A stretch of DNA of 64,000 nt from contig JABTTV010000001.1 of NCBI GenBank assembly GCA_015075725.1, positions 930,001-994,000 on the forward strand. Direction: 5' to 3'. The stretch comes from Anaerolineales bacterium. GTDB taxonomy: Bacteria > Chloroflexota > Anaerolineae > Anaerolineales > Villigracilaceae. Below the pieces are notes generated by a model, which searched no databases, was not told the DNA's origin, and worked only from the letters and a program-made list of their open reading frames with translations. Shown here piece after piece: positions 42,956-51,181 of this stretch (position 1 is its first letter; every line of letters begins with the position of its first letter). The translations under genes and the position numbers were made by a program.

Positions 42956-45361
42956 TTATGCGTACGCCAGACTTTCCCGCACGCTGATCCGGGTCGCTCC
43001 ACGCGCGGGCATGATGGAAGCGAGGATCGAGATCAAAACGATCATCCCGAGCCAGTCTAAAACTGCCGCCCAGTTATATTGATAATCCAGCGTCGCGCCG
43101 AACATGATGTTGCCCATCATGCGCGCTACAACCGGGCTGACCAGAATGGATATGGGTGCCGCCACAATCCAACTGATCACACCCTGCAGGACACCTTCCA
43201 TCACAAAGATTCCAAGAATGGTGCGGGACCGCGCCCCAACGGCGCGCAAGACGCCGATCTCCTTTGTTCGTTCGATCACGCCGATGGAAAGTACCCCCAT
43301 CAGGGCGATCGCGCCGACAATGGCAACAATGACCGACAGCGCCAGCAGCATCGACGTGACGATACTGAACGACCACTCGTTGGTCGCGCGCGCATCTGCT
43401 TGAGTCTGGCTGGAGGAAACCTTCATGCTGTGTCGCTCGTAGGTCTCCTTCAAGTTTTTGGTCACCTCTGCTGTGAACGCGCCATCATGTTCGGTCGTGC
43501 GGACGACGATCCATGCCGCCTGATTGTGTTTCTTGCTGATCTTGAAGAGGGTCTCCTCTGGAGCAAAGAGGATCACCGATGTAAATCCGCCGGCAAATAC
43601 CGGCTCATACAACCCGATCACCTGCCAGTGTTCACTGCCTAATGTGCCAATGTCGATCGTTACAATATCGCCCACTTCAATATTGTTATCCTCCGCCATC
43701 TCGCGGGGGATGACCACCGCCCGGCCATCTCCCGGCTCAAACCAGCGACCTGCGATAATCATTGGTTCAAAGAAGTCGCTCCCCGCGGAATTACTGCGGA
43801 TGGTTGAACTCAGGCCCGCTTCTTTGACAAGTTGACCCTCGACAAATAGATTCGCCTGCTGGATGAAACGGATCTCCGCTTCCTCCACGCCGGGGATCGA
43901 CTTTGCCAATTGGATGGCGCGGTCCGCCCTCTCGTTCTGTTCGAACTGGATGGTTGTATCGAAACGCATTCGTCCGTAAAAATTATCAAGGGTCAGGTCT
44001 AGTGACGAGTTGAGACTCATCACCATGAGAAAAGATACACCCGCCGCGATCAACACCAATTGGGTCATGATCAACCGCCCACGATGACGGAGCATGTTTC
44101 CAAGCGCCGTCGCATAGTGCGAAGGTAAAAGCCGTTCACCGATGGACTCCACAAAGCGGACCAGCCTCCCTGCGCGATACCAACCGGCGATCCCGTAGCT
44201 TGCAATTGCCTGCCTGACGGTGATCGCCGCGCCTTTTAAAATGGGAGGCAATCCCGCGAGCAGGGGCGCCAGAATGGCAGACAACGCCTGCAGAACGACC
44301 GCACTCTTGGAAATCTGGAACTGTTCGAAATCAATATTGAACAGGTTGAGGAAGGTCTTCGTCATTGAGTAAGCCACCACCATCCCCAAAGGGAATGCAA
44401 TGACGAATGCCAGCATGCCGTACACCAGCGCGTTGATCAGATACATGCCGACGATCGAAGTCGTTTTTCCCCCGATGGCTTTCAGGATGCCGATCTGATT
44501 CGTTTGCTGCGTGATCAGGTTCGAGATCGTGTTAAAGACCAGGATGGCGCTGATCGCCAGGCAGATGAGCGCAAGCAGTTTTTGTATCTGGGTCACCGAG
44601 TCGAAGTACATCCGCCCCCAATGTTCATCGGGATCTTCATAACTGAAACCCATTACATTGATGTCCTGCTTAGCCAGTTTTTCCTTCATCGCCGTGGCGA
44701 CCTGTTTTGCATACTCCGCGCTGTAGGGTGTGACGCGCGCATAAAAGTTATTGAACGTGCCTGGTTGAATGCCGAAACGCTGCATCCCCTCCGCGCTCAT
44801 GAAGAAGAATGCCAGGTCCATGAACTGAGGCGGGGGGACAAAAGGATGGCGGATCAGACCCGTTATGGGAAAGACGCGTTCCTTGTCGCCGATCTTGATG
44901 ATGACCGAATCGCCGACCCCGACATTCAGAAATTGCGCCGCCATGCGCTCCACGCTCAAATCATTTTTCCCGTCGGGCCACTCCCCGCCGCGCAGTTGGA
45001 GCAGTTCGTATTTTTGCGCGTCGTAGTCATCGCGCATTTGGATCACACCCTGCCGCCATTCATCTTCCGATTTAAGTTTATAAAGAATGGAAACGGCATT
45101 GTACGGCTCCACATCTTCAACTCCCGGCACATCGCGCAGGCTGAGGATCGTTTCGCGGTCGATCGGGGCGTACAATCCCACATTGATGTGTGTGGCGCGA
45201 ACAGCCCGGTGCGATTCGTTCATGGTCGTCAGGAGCATGTCGCTCATTCCGAACATCGACCCGACCGCGAATACGCCCGCGGCAATGCTCAACACGGCAA
45301 GGAATGTGCGCGTTTTATTGTGCCAGATATCGAACCAGATCTTGTGCCAGATGACACTCAT
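42956..45361 (-). CDS. ABC transporter permease, FtsX/MacB type, duplicated
   Basis: 801 residues. An N-terminal anchor (WHNKTRTFLAVLSIAAGVFAVG) is followed by a large extracytoplasmic domain, a three-helix FtsX unit (~270-400, with IGILKAIGGKTTSIVGMYL), a second anchor and outer domain, and a second FtsX unit at the end (RTKEIGVLRAVGARSRTILG). This is the two-FtsX-domain layout of large MacB-like permeases that move lipids, lipoproteins or peptides or transmit envelope stress by mechanotransmission. Its ATPase gene ends 27 bases upstream. Confidence 0.9.
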   Translation of the reverse strand: MSVIWHKIWFDIWHNKTRTFLAVLSIAAGVFAVGSMFGMSDMLLTTMNESHRAVRATHINVGLYAPIDRETILSLRDVPGVEDVEPYNAVSILYKLKSEDEWRQGVIQMRDDYDAQKYELLQLRGGEWPDGKNDLSVERMAAQFLNVGVGDSVIIKIGDKERVFPITGLIRHPFVPPPQFMDLAFFFMSAEGMQRFGIQPGTFNNFYARVTPYSAEYAKQVATAMKEKLAKQDINVMGFSYEDPDEHWGRMYFDSVTQIQKLLALICLAISAILVFNTISNLITQQTNQIGILKAIGGKTTSIVGMYLINALVYGMLAFVIAFPLGMVVAYSMTKTFLNLFNIDFEQFQISKSAVVLQALSAILAPLLAGLPPILKGAAITVRQAIASYGIAGWYRAGRLVRFVESIGERLLPSHYATALGNMLRHRGRLIMTQLVLIAAGVSFLMVMSLNSSLDLTLDNFYGRMRFDTTIQFEQNERADRAIQLAKSIPGVEEAEIRFIQQANLFVEGQLVKEAGLSSTIRSNSAGSDFFEPMIIAGRWFEPGDGRAVVIPREMAEDNNIEVGDIVTIDIGTLGSEHWQVIGLYEPVFAGGFTSVILFAPEETLFKISKKHNQAAWIVVRTTEHDGAFTAEVTKNLKETYERHSMKVSSSQTQADARATNEWSFSIVTSMLLALSVIVAIVGAIALMGVLSIGVIERTKEIGVLRAVGARSRTILGIFVMEGVLQGVISWIVAAPISILVSPVVARMMGNIMFGATLDYQYNWAAVLDWLGMIVLISILASIMPARGATRISVRESLAYA

Positions 45362-45388
45362 GGCATTCTCCAGGAAATTGCGGAGGGT

Positions 45389-46531
45389 CTATCTCTTTGG
45401 TTTCCGCATTCCGACATTTTCATCCTCGTGGCGATCGGCAGCAAGGTGCAGCGCTTCACGCGTCGGTTCGGATTCATTTAAAATGGCGCCGAGCGAGTCA
45501 TAGTCGAGAGCAAGCACCTCGACCGGGCACGCGGGACAGGCGCGAACGGAAGCGCGGCTGCGCCGTTCATGAAAGAATTCCATTTCACCGAAATATTTTC
45601 CAGGACCCAGTTGAACCACAACGACATCCGATTGATTTTCGCGCGGCAGGATCACATCCACCGTGCCCTTGGAAATGACGTAGAACGCGTCGCTGTTCTT
45701 CCCCTCGGTGAGGATCATCGCCCCGGGTTCATAGATGCGGGATCTCAATTTGTGCGTGGCGAGGAGAAGCTGTTGGGATGTAAGGGTTGGCAGCGCCTTG
45801 GCAATGTATTCATTGACGATCTCACCGTCCGCGATCAGTGCAGTGCGGTGTGCATGCCTGGCAAGGCTGCTGTCGTGTGTGACGATGATGACGGTCTTGC
45901 CATCCGCCACCAGTCGATTGAAAAGGTCGAACAAGGTTGCGGCCGTCTTGGAATCAAGGTTGCCCGTCGGTTCGTCGGCGATCAGGATGGGCGGGTCGTT
46001 TGCCAGCGCGCGCGCCATGGCCGCCCGCTGTTGCTGACCGCCGGAAACCATGCTTGGCAATTTATGCATGTGTTCCTCGAGACCGACGATCTCCAGAAGA
46101 TGCTCCGCGCGTTCACGCCGTTCGCGCGCTCTATATTTCCCAGCCAGGTCCATGGGTAGGATCACATTTTGCTTGAGGCTGAGCGCGGGAAGTAATTGGA
46201 AAAATTGGAAAATAATGCCCAAATTCTCTCCCCGCCAACCCGCCAGTTGATTCTCATTCATATCGTGAATTGCGCTTCCATGCACATAGACCTCGCCTGT
46301 TGTGGGGCGGTCGATGCCGGTGATCATGTTGAGCAGGGTGCTCTTTCCGCTTCCGGATTTGCCGATGATGCTCACGAACTCTCCGGCATTGATCTGCAGG
46401 TCGACGGATTTCAGGGCATGGTAATCACCGGCGGGACTTTGGTAGAACTTGTCAACCTCACGCAAGTCCACCATGGGCGGATTCGCATCGCTCGAAGGCT
46501 CGAGGTTTATACGATCGGTCAGAATGGACAT
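45389..46531 (-). CDS. ABC transporter ATPase fused to a cyclic-nucleotide-binding domain
   Basis: 380 residues from MSILTDRINL, with GAGGAG before it; an earlier in-frame ATG at 46609 overlaps the terminator and is rejected. Residues 20-245 are a LolD/MacB-type ATPase: Walker A IGKSGSGKST (56-65), signature SGGQQQRAAMARAL, Walker B ILIADEPTGNLDS. Residues ~255-370 form a cNMP-binding domain with GEMEFFHERRSRASVRA, including the phosphate-binding Arg region. The fusion suggests that transport is gated by a cyclic nucleotide, or that the domain has been repurposed (inference). Pairs with the permease just downstream. Confidence 0.88.
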   Translation of the reverse strand: MSILTDRINLEPSSDANPPMVDLREVDKFYQSPAGDYHALKSVDLQINAGEFVSIIGKSGSGKSTLLNMITGIDRPTTGEVYVHGSAIHDMNENQLAGWRGENLGIIFQFFQLLPALSLKQNVILPMDLAGKYRARERRERAEHLLEIVGLEEHMHKLPSMVSGGQQQRAAMARALANDPPILIADEPTGNLDSKTAATLFDLFNRLVADGKTVIIVTHDSSLARHAHRTALIADGEIVNEYIAKALPTLTSQQLLLATHKLRSRIYEPGAMILTEGKNSDAFYVISKGTVDVILPRENQSDVVVVQLGPGKYFGEMEFFHERRSRASVRACPACPVEVLALDYDSLGAILNESEPTREALHLAADRHEDENVGMRKPKR

Positions 46532-46567
46532 CTTGCATCTCCTCACTCCAATCATACGGATTTTAGG

Positions 46568-46597
46568 AAAACACTCCCCCTGCCAAAGGGAGAGTGT
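46568..46597 (-). terminator. Intrinsic terminator / possible attenuator before the ABC ATPase gene
   Basis: On the minus strand ACACTCTCCC-loop-GGGGGAGTGT followed by TTTT. It ends the lipoprotein transcript or, since only ~37 bases separate it from the next start codon, it may attenuate the ABC genes. Confidence 0.65.
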
Positions 46598-46601
46598 ATT
46601 G

Positions 46602-46617
46602 CTAGCCAAGTGGATAG
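46602..46617. promoter_or_regulatory. Dyad CTAGCC-N4-GGATAG, copy 1
   Basis: One of three near-identical 16-bp imperfect dyads (also 48400 and 50463), each just upstream, in the minus-strand sense, of a hairpin and a gene start. A candidate operator for the NarL-type regulator at 50506, or a conserved RNA hairpin. Confidence 0.5.
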
Positions 46618-46629
46618 TTCGATCGACCC

Positions 46630-47553
46630 CTAAGGATTCACCCGCATGGACTGGATCAATGCGTCCAATTGGCTGAGGGCGGGAGTAAAGGCTTCGGAAG
46701 GCGTCGCATTCAACAGTTCCGTGGCCGAGGCGTAATAAGCTTGCATATCCACATTTGGATCGTTGATGTCGGGAAATGCGATTCCTCCCACAGGGACAAC
46801 TGCCTCAAAGTCACTGGTCTCAGCCAACGCGGGGGCAGTGACTGGCAAAATCGCGATAATGTAAAATTCTCCGTCGTCGGTAAATCCCTGAAAATGGTAG
46901 ATCAGATCGTAGTTGTTCACCGTTGCGAAGTACTGGGCATATTCGGTCAGGAAGCGCACACCGCTCCCATTTTGAAACGAGATGGTTCGAAAGTTCGAAG
47001 CGAAGATCTGCGCCGCATTGAAGAATGGAACCGCAGGAAGTTGGTCGGCGCTGATGGCCATGCCGGGATCATTCATGACGTTGCGCAATCGATGCATACT
47101 TTCAAACGCGCCTGGAAAAATCTCGGCATATGCAGTTGCGGGGTACACATAGATCTGCGGCTTGTGGAATTTTTCTTGCAGAACATAATCTTCCAACTCG
47201 ATTATCGTATGGCCGGGGGTCAACTCCCAGTAAGGAAGGTCCTGTCCGGCGGCGGGCGGCACCTGAAGACCTCGTACACCCTCTGCCAGCGCAGGCGGCA
47301 GGTTTATGGTCAGCGGGTCGACGGTTACCATTACAGTTCCAACTTCTGTGGGTATAGCGGTCGCCGGGATGGCTTGGGTCAATGAGATAAAAACCTCGGG
47401 TGTGGTTGTGAAAGGCTCGATCGGAACAGGGGTCTCCGCAGCGGCCGGGACCCCGCTGTCAGGTATAAGGTTGATGGCAATATCACAAGCCAGGGTTAAA
47501 ATGATGAACACGGAAAAGAAAAGCAAGGTTTTTCTCTTTGCATGGTTACGCAT
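46630..47553 (-). CDS. Lipoprotein of unknown function
   Basis: 307 residues. A lipoprotein signal (KRKTLLFFSVFIILTLAC) places the lipidated Cys at about 23. A Pro/Thr-rich spacer (about 35-70) leads to a folded outer domain with no recognised motif (ELTPGHTIIELEDYVLQEKF, PQIYVYPATAYAEI). The text resembles uncharacterised Anaerolineae surface lipoproteins. It follows the YciI-like gene by 23 bases and probably shares its transcript. AAGGAG precedes the start. Confidence 0.72.
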   Translation of the reverse strand: MRNHAKRKTLLFFSVFIILTLACDIAINLIPDSGVPAAAETPVPIEPFTTTPEVFISLTQAIPATAIPTEVGTVMVTVDPLTINLPPALAEGVRGLQVPPAAGQDLPYWELTPGHTIIELEDYVLQEKFHKPQIYVYPATAYAEIFPGAFESMHRLRNVMNDPGMAISADQLPAVPFFNAAQIFASNFRTISFQNGSGVRFLTEYAQYFATVNNYDLIYHFQGFTDDGEFYIIAILPVTAPALAETSDFEAVVPVGGIAFPDINDPNVDMQAYYASATELLNATPSEAFTPALSQLDALIQSMRVNP

Positions 47554-47576
47554 GGTCGAATCTCCTTTTTGTTTTT

Positions 47577-47864
47577 TTACACAAACAATCTCTCGAAGCC
47601 GGTATAAGCTTTCAAGGGAATCAACTCGAATGTGATCAACTTATTCCGGACGAACGGCAACGTGGATAACACCTCCCGCGCTTCATCCGTGGTTTGACAT
47701 TCCAACACCAAAACCGCCTCGCTTCGATCCGCGCGGAAGTATGATTCGCGGACCACTCCAGCCTGAACCAACTCCCAGACCTTTCTCGCCTCGTCTTTGG
47801 CATATTGCTGGAACCCCCCGGCTGTTGCATCATCGAGTTCGTGTTCGAGCGCAAGGATCTTCAT
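47577..47864 (-). CDS. YciI / muconolactone-isomerase-like small protein
   Basis: 95 residues from MKILALEHEL. The ferredoxin-like fold of the YciI superfamily is suggested by VWELVQAGVVRESYFRADRS, AVLVLECQTTDEAREVLSTL and the closing FELIPLKAYTGFERL. It may be an isomerase-like enzyme or a ligand-binding dimer. It lies eight bases after the CopD-like gene. A longer frame through the upstream gene is a shadow. Confidence 0.75.
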   Translation of the reverse strand: MKILALEHELDDATAGGFQQYAKDEARKVWELVQAGVVRESYFRADRSEAVLVLECQTTDEAREVLSTLPFVRNKLITFELIPLKAYTGFERLFV

Positions 47865-47872
47865 GTACTTAC

Positions 47873-48328
47873 TTATTCCATCTGCGCCAGCGCGGTAAGA
47901 AGCAAAACCAACACACCGCAAACCGCCATCATATGGGTGTGATTCCGAAAACGGACAATCGCTTTTTCCGGGCTGTTCGAACTCATCAACGGACCGACGC
48001 GCAGGATGGCGTTGTACCAAAACCCAAGCCCGATCATCACCAGGACGAGAATGTGCTTGACCAGCATCACGATTCCCCAGAAATTGCCGAAATTCATGAA
48101 ACCAAGATAATCCGGGTCGATCAGCATGAGATGCGTCCCTGTGATCGTGAAGACGATTAACGCGGCGTACATCCAAAAGCGGCTTCGTTTGGAGATTTCG
48201 CTGAGCGCTGCTCCATCTTTCGATAGTGCAGGCAGGTAGATTCCAGCGAGCAGGACGAAATGTCCGATGAAGACAACGGTTGCCAAAGCATGAAGCCAGC
48301 TGGACAAGGAAATAAAAACTTGTGACAT
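47873..48328 (-). CDS. CopD-like / DUF2269-type membrane protein
   Basis: 151 residues with four membrane helices. SSWLHALATVVFIGHFVLLAG with its His, the central GTHLMLIDPDYL and MLVKHILVLVMIGLGFWYN resemble the copper-resistance D (CopD) helical core. It may bind heme or metal in the membrane. It is the first gene after the second dyad/terminator leader, with AAAAGGA before the ATG. Confidence 0.7.
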   Translation of the reverse strand: MSQVFISLSSWLHALATVVFIGHFVLLAGIYLPALSKDGAALSEISKRSRFWMYAALIVFTITGTHLMLIDPDYLGFMNFGNFWGIVMLVKHILVLVMIGLGFWYNAILRVGPLMSSNSPEKAIVRFRNHTHMMAVCGVLVLLLTALAQME

Positions 48329-48363
48329 TCATTGATCCTTTTCACCTTAATCGTAACGAAGGA

Positions 48364-48397
48364 TAAAAAAAGACTCCCCCGCCGATGGGAGAGTCTT
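48364..48397 (-). terminator. Strong intrinsic terminator before the CopD-like gene
   Basis: On the minus strand AAAGACTCTCCC-loop-GGGGGAGTCTTTTTTT, a stable stem with seven T. It lies 36 bases before the next start codon and directly after dyad copy 2. Confidence 0.8.
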
Positions 48398-48399
48398 TA

Positions 48400-48415
48400 C
48401 TAGCCGAACGGCGAG
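48400..48415. promoter_or_regulatory. Dyad CTAGCC-N4-GGCGAG, copy 2
   Basis: Matches copies 1 and 3; the right half-site differs at two bases while the inverted symmetry is largely kept. Same placement before a hairpin. Confidence 0.5.
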
Positions 48416-48450
48416 TATGTCCGATTGGACGGTGCGGAGGAATGAACGGA

Positions 48451-49416
48451 TCATTTATCGCCGGATTTGCTGACCGTGCCCACGCCGTTTATCTGTTTGC
48501 TCACGGACGGCGAGCCGAAGTAATTGACCGAGCCCGCGCCGGAGATCGTCGCGTCGAGTTCATCCTCCACCCAAACTGTGGCGCTTCCAGCCCCGCTTAG
48601 GTTGACATCTGCCGTTTGGGTTTGCAAATCCTTGCCGGTGAAACTGCCGAAGCCGCTCAGGTCCAGTTCGAAATTATCCGCTTTCCCAGAGGCAGTCATG
48701 CTCCCGGCTCCGCTCAAGTCAACGGAAAATTTCACCGCATCGAGATCATTCACCTTGAGATTCCCGGCGCCGCTGAGCGAAATATCCAATTCGTCGGTCT
48801 GGATGCCGCTGATGGTAATCTCGCCCGCGCTATCGAAATCCACTTCATGAAGTTCGGTGACGACGATCGTGATCTTGACGACCCTGGTCGGGTTGACGTG
48901 CTTCCCGTCTTCCGCGTCATAATAAATCTTTAGCGCTTCATTCTGGACCCTCGTCCGCAAACCCGGCAGGATGTTGTCTTCCGCCTCGATCGTGACCGAT
49001 GCGGAATCGCCCTGGGTGACCGTGACCCGGGCCGGATAGTCCAACTCGATGGTTGTGAAATCGCCGACTTCACGCGACTCGGTAACCACGTTCCCAGAGC
49101 CGGGGTCACTGGGACCGAAATAAAAACCGTCATTGCCTGCAAAGTACGGCAGGGAGGGTGTGTTCCATCCAAGGTTTGGCGCAAAGTTGATAGCCAGCAG
49201 GATGCCTCCGATGACCAGCACGTCCATCAGGATGGAGCTGTATTTCCAAAAGGATCGCAAGATCAATCCCACGCCCGCCGCGATGATCAAATAGGGCCAG
49301 ATGTAGGTCAACGCCCACAAATTCGAGGCGGGAATGTACTCCGATCTGACCAACAACCAGATCACGCCTGCGCCGATGAGGAACAATGGACCGAATATCG
49401 ATCGAGGTTGAGACAT
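48451..49416 (-). CDS. DUF2807 (GIN-type) protein with LiaF-like membrane N-terminus
   Basis: 321 residues from MSQPRSIFGP. The N-terminal ~85 residues hold two to three membrane helices of the LiaI/LiaF-like type (LFLIGAGVIWLLVRSEYIPA, YIWPYLIIAAGVGLIL). From about 115 the protein is a right-handed beta solenoid of DUF2807 repeats (ISLSGAGNLKVNDL, VDLSGAGSMTASGK, LDLSGFGSFTGKDL). LiaF-type proteins hold envelope-stress sensor kinases inactive, and the kinase/regulator pair lies upstream in this block. It starts 14 bases after the next upstream gene. Confidence 0.8.
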   Translation of the reverse strand: MSQPRSIFGPLFLIGAGVIWLLVRSEYIPASNLWALTYIWPYLIIAAGVGLILRSFWKYSSILMDVLVIGGILLAINFAPNLGWNTPSLPYFAGNDGFYFGPSDPGSGNVVTESREVGDFTTIELDYPARVTVTQGDSASVTIEAEDNILPGLRTRVQNEALKIYYDAEDGKHVNPTRVVKITIVVTELHEVDFDSAGEITISGIQTDELDISLSGAGNLKVNDLDAVKFSVDLSGAGSMTASGKADNFELDLSGFGSFTGKDLQTQTADVNLSGAGSATVWVEDELDATISGAGSVNYFGSPSVSKQINGVGTVSKSGDK

Positions 49417-49430
49417 ATTGATTCTTCCTT

Positions 49431-49997
49431 TCAACTTGCCGGGGGAACCTGCTCTGACGAGTCAGCGTCCTTCTTCCCGCCGAGCAGCCCCGAGCGGCTC
49501 AGGATCAAATAGATGCCGAGCAAAATCAACAGGACCGGGAAGATCAGGCCGTTGAACGACGAGAAGATCATTTCGAAGAAAGCGCCGAAGATGATGAACA
49601 GGATCAAGCCCACTTTCATCACATTGATGCCCGATTTTTTCTGGCCCTCGTCGCCTGCATACCAACCCATGATGTAGATTCCCACCCCGACGAACATGAT
49701 GATCAGCGTCCAGAAGTAGGACATGGATTCCCAGCGTTGGGTGATGTTCTGAAACAGCAGCACCAGCCCGATACCGCCGATGATGCTTCCGGGGATGGCG
49801 AGACCGGCAACCTGCCTGCCGCCCGCGAACATTCCCACGAAGAACATGGCTCCCAATCCGATCACGATGAAGGGCCACAGAAACCCCCAGTTAAATCCCT
49901 GAAAGATCTGCCCGGCCAGCGCCAGAATACCAAAGATGATCAGAAGCGTACCCCCGATCAAAGCGCCGGCGTTGGAACGATTCGTTTGCATTTTCAT
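49431..49997 (-). CDS. LiaF/LiaI-like polytopic membrane protein
   Basis: 188 residues with five or six membrane helices. The opening NAGALIGGTLLIIFGILALAG and LWPFIVIGLGAMFFVGMF match the LiaI-LiaF transmembrane region. There is no outer domain, and the C-terminus is charged. It sits between the lone receiver and the DUF2807 protein. It may help sense membrane state (inference). AAGGAG precedes the start. Confidence 0.72.
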   Translation of the reverse strand: MKMQTNRSNAGALIGGTLLIIFGILALAGQIFQGFNWGFLWPFIVIGLGAMFFVGMFAGGRQVAGLAIPGSIIGGIGLVLLFQNITQRWESMSYFWTLIIMFVGVGIYIMGWYAGDEGQKKSGINVMKVGLILFIIFGAFFEMIFSSFNGLIFPVLLILLGIYLILSRSGLLGGKKDADSSEQVPPAS

Positions 49998-50009
49998 TCT
50001 CCTTTCGGT

Positions 50010-50396
50010 TTAATTCCTTCGAGTTTGGGTGACTATTGAGTCCCTACGCAAAAACCTGGTTAACGTTGCAATCAATTCTTCAGGCGGCGCGCCCTTATAG
50101 ATGAAATCCGCGCCTGCCTCTCTTGCCGCAGCCTCGTCACTGGCATTCACACTGAGCAGAACGATCTTCAGGCGTGGATACGCCTTCTGGAGCAGGCGGC
50201 AGGTTTCGGGGGCGGGCGAGCCGTAGAGTTGCCAATCGAGTAGAAGCAGATCGGGCGGCGAATCCGCCAGAGTGCGGATCAATGACTCCACATCCCCCAC
50301 TTTGACGATGCCGTTCACACCCAGTTTGCGGCGAAGCAAAAGGGAAAGGGCTTTGCGGGTTGCGGGGTCGGGATCTGCAATGAGGATGCGAATCAT
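50010..50396 (-). CDS. Stand-alone response-regulator receiver domain
   Basis: 128 residues forming one REC domain: acidic pair Asp8/Asp10 in IADPDPATRKA, phosphoacceptor Asp in LLLLDWQLYG (~residue 54), Ser/Thr switch in VLLSVNAS and Lys in FIYKGAPPEE. It has no output domain, so it likely acts by protein contact or as a phosphate sink for the kinase at 51182. Its start codon follows a perfect 13-bp hairpin by two bases. Confidence 0.85.
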   Translation of the reverse strand: MIRILIADPDPATRKALSLLLRRKLGVNGIVKVGDVESLIRTLADSPPDLLLLDWQLYGSPAPETCRLLQKAYPRLKIVLLSVNASDEAAAREAGADFIYKGAPPEELIATLTRFLRRDSIVTQTRRN

Positions 50397-50398
50397 AT

Positions 50399-50432
50399 GA
50401 GCCTCGCTTGTAGTCTATGACAAGCGAGGCTC
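50399..50432 (-). promoter_or_regulatory. Perfect 13-bp hairpin over the ribosome-binding region
   Basis: GAGCCTCGCTTGT, an 8-base loop, and ACAAGCGAGGCTC, ending two bases before the ATG of the lone receiver. The only purine-rich candidate for ribosome binding (GCGAGG) is inside the stem, so initiation may depend on unfolding. There is no T-run, so this is not a simple terminator. Confidence 0.55.
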
Positions 50433-50462
50433 ATGAGAAACCGACGATGGTATGGTCTTTAC

Positions 50463-50478
50463 CTAGCCTAGTGGATAG
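50463..50478. promoter_or_regulatory. Dyad CTAGCC-N4-GGATAG, copy 3
   Basis: Same half-sites as copy 1, flanked by GTCTTTAC as in copy 2. It sits between the response-regulator gene and the lone receiver gene. Confidence 0.5.
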
Positions 50479-50505
50479 TGCGCCTCATCCCAACGCCGGG
50501 GCATG

Positions 50506-51132
50506 TCAGGCCAGCTTTTGTTCGATCGCCGCCTTGACGGCTTCCACGCGGCTATCCACGCCGAGTTTGTGAAAGATGTTCGAGATATGGAATTTCACCG
50601 TGCCGAGACTCACGACCAGCGCTTCGGCAATCTCATTGTTGTTGAGTCCATCCACCATGCATTTGAGCACATCGCGTTCCCGGTCTGTCAGCTGTTCGCC
50701 TGCAATCTGTGGTTGGGCAACGGAATTTGCCAGCGCTTGTGTGGCTTCGGGCGAGAGGGTCATGCGGCCTTGGCAAGCGGAGCGGATGGCGTTCCCCAAT
50801 TCCCTGGCGGTGACATTCTTCTGCAAGTAGCCAATGGCGCCGGCTTGCAATGCGCCCTGCACCATGTTCTGCTCGGCAAAACTGGTCAGCGCGATGACCT
50901 TGGTCTGCGGATATTTCTGAATGATCTCGCGCGTGGCAGTGACGCCGTCCTTGCCCGGCATCATCAGGTCCATGAGAACAACATCGGGTTTGTACAGCGA
51001 CACCTTTTGCAGCGCTTCCTCCCCATCGGACGCTTCGCCGACCAGTTTAAGGTCCTTGTTGACGCCGAGAAATTTCGACAGGCCGCTTCGTACCACGGCA
51101 TGGTCATCCACGAGAAGGATTTTGATGGCCAT
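50506..51132 (-). CDS. NarL/FixJ-family response regulator
   Basis: 208 residues. The receiver domain (1-120) has the acidic pair in LLVDDHAVVR, phosphoacceptor Asp in VVLMDLMMPG and the conserved Lys in GYLQKNVTA. A LuxR-type helix-turn-helix occupies 145-205 (LTDRERDVLKCMVDG, LVVSLGTVKFHISNIFHKLGV). It should be phosphorylated by the adjacent histidine kinase and then bind inverted half-sites; the three dyads nearby are candidate targets (inference). Confidence 0.92.
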   Translation of the reverse strand: MAIKILLVDDHAVVRSGLSKFLGVNKDLKLVGEASDGEEALQKVSLYKPDVVLMDLMMPGKDGVTATREIIQKYPQTKVIALTSFAEQNMVQGALQAGAIGYLQKNVTARELGNAIRSACQGRMTLSPEATQALANSVAQPQIAGEQLTDRERDVLKCMVDGLNNNEIAEALVVSLGTVKFHISNIFHKLGVDSRVEAVKAAIEQKLA

Positions 51133-51181
51133 TCTTACTCCTTGGGTATTTGCTTCGACTTTTCCGATTCGCGCAGGCGGT

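Noticed and set aside
43079..45481. Long plus-strand frames opposite the ABC permease
   Set aside because: Antisense shadows; the permease has clear FtsX domains.
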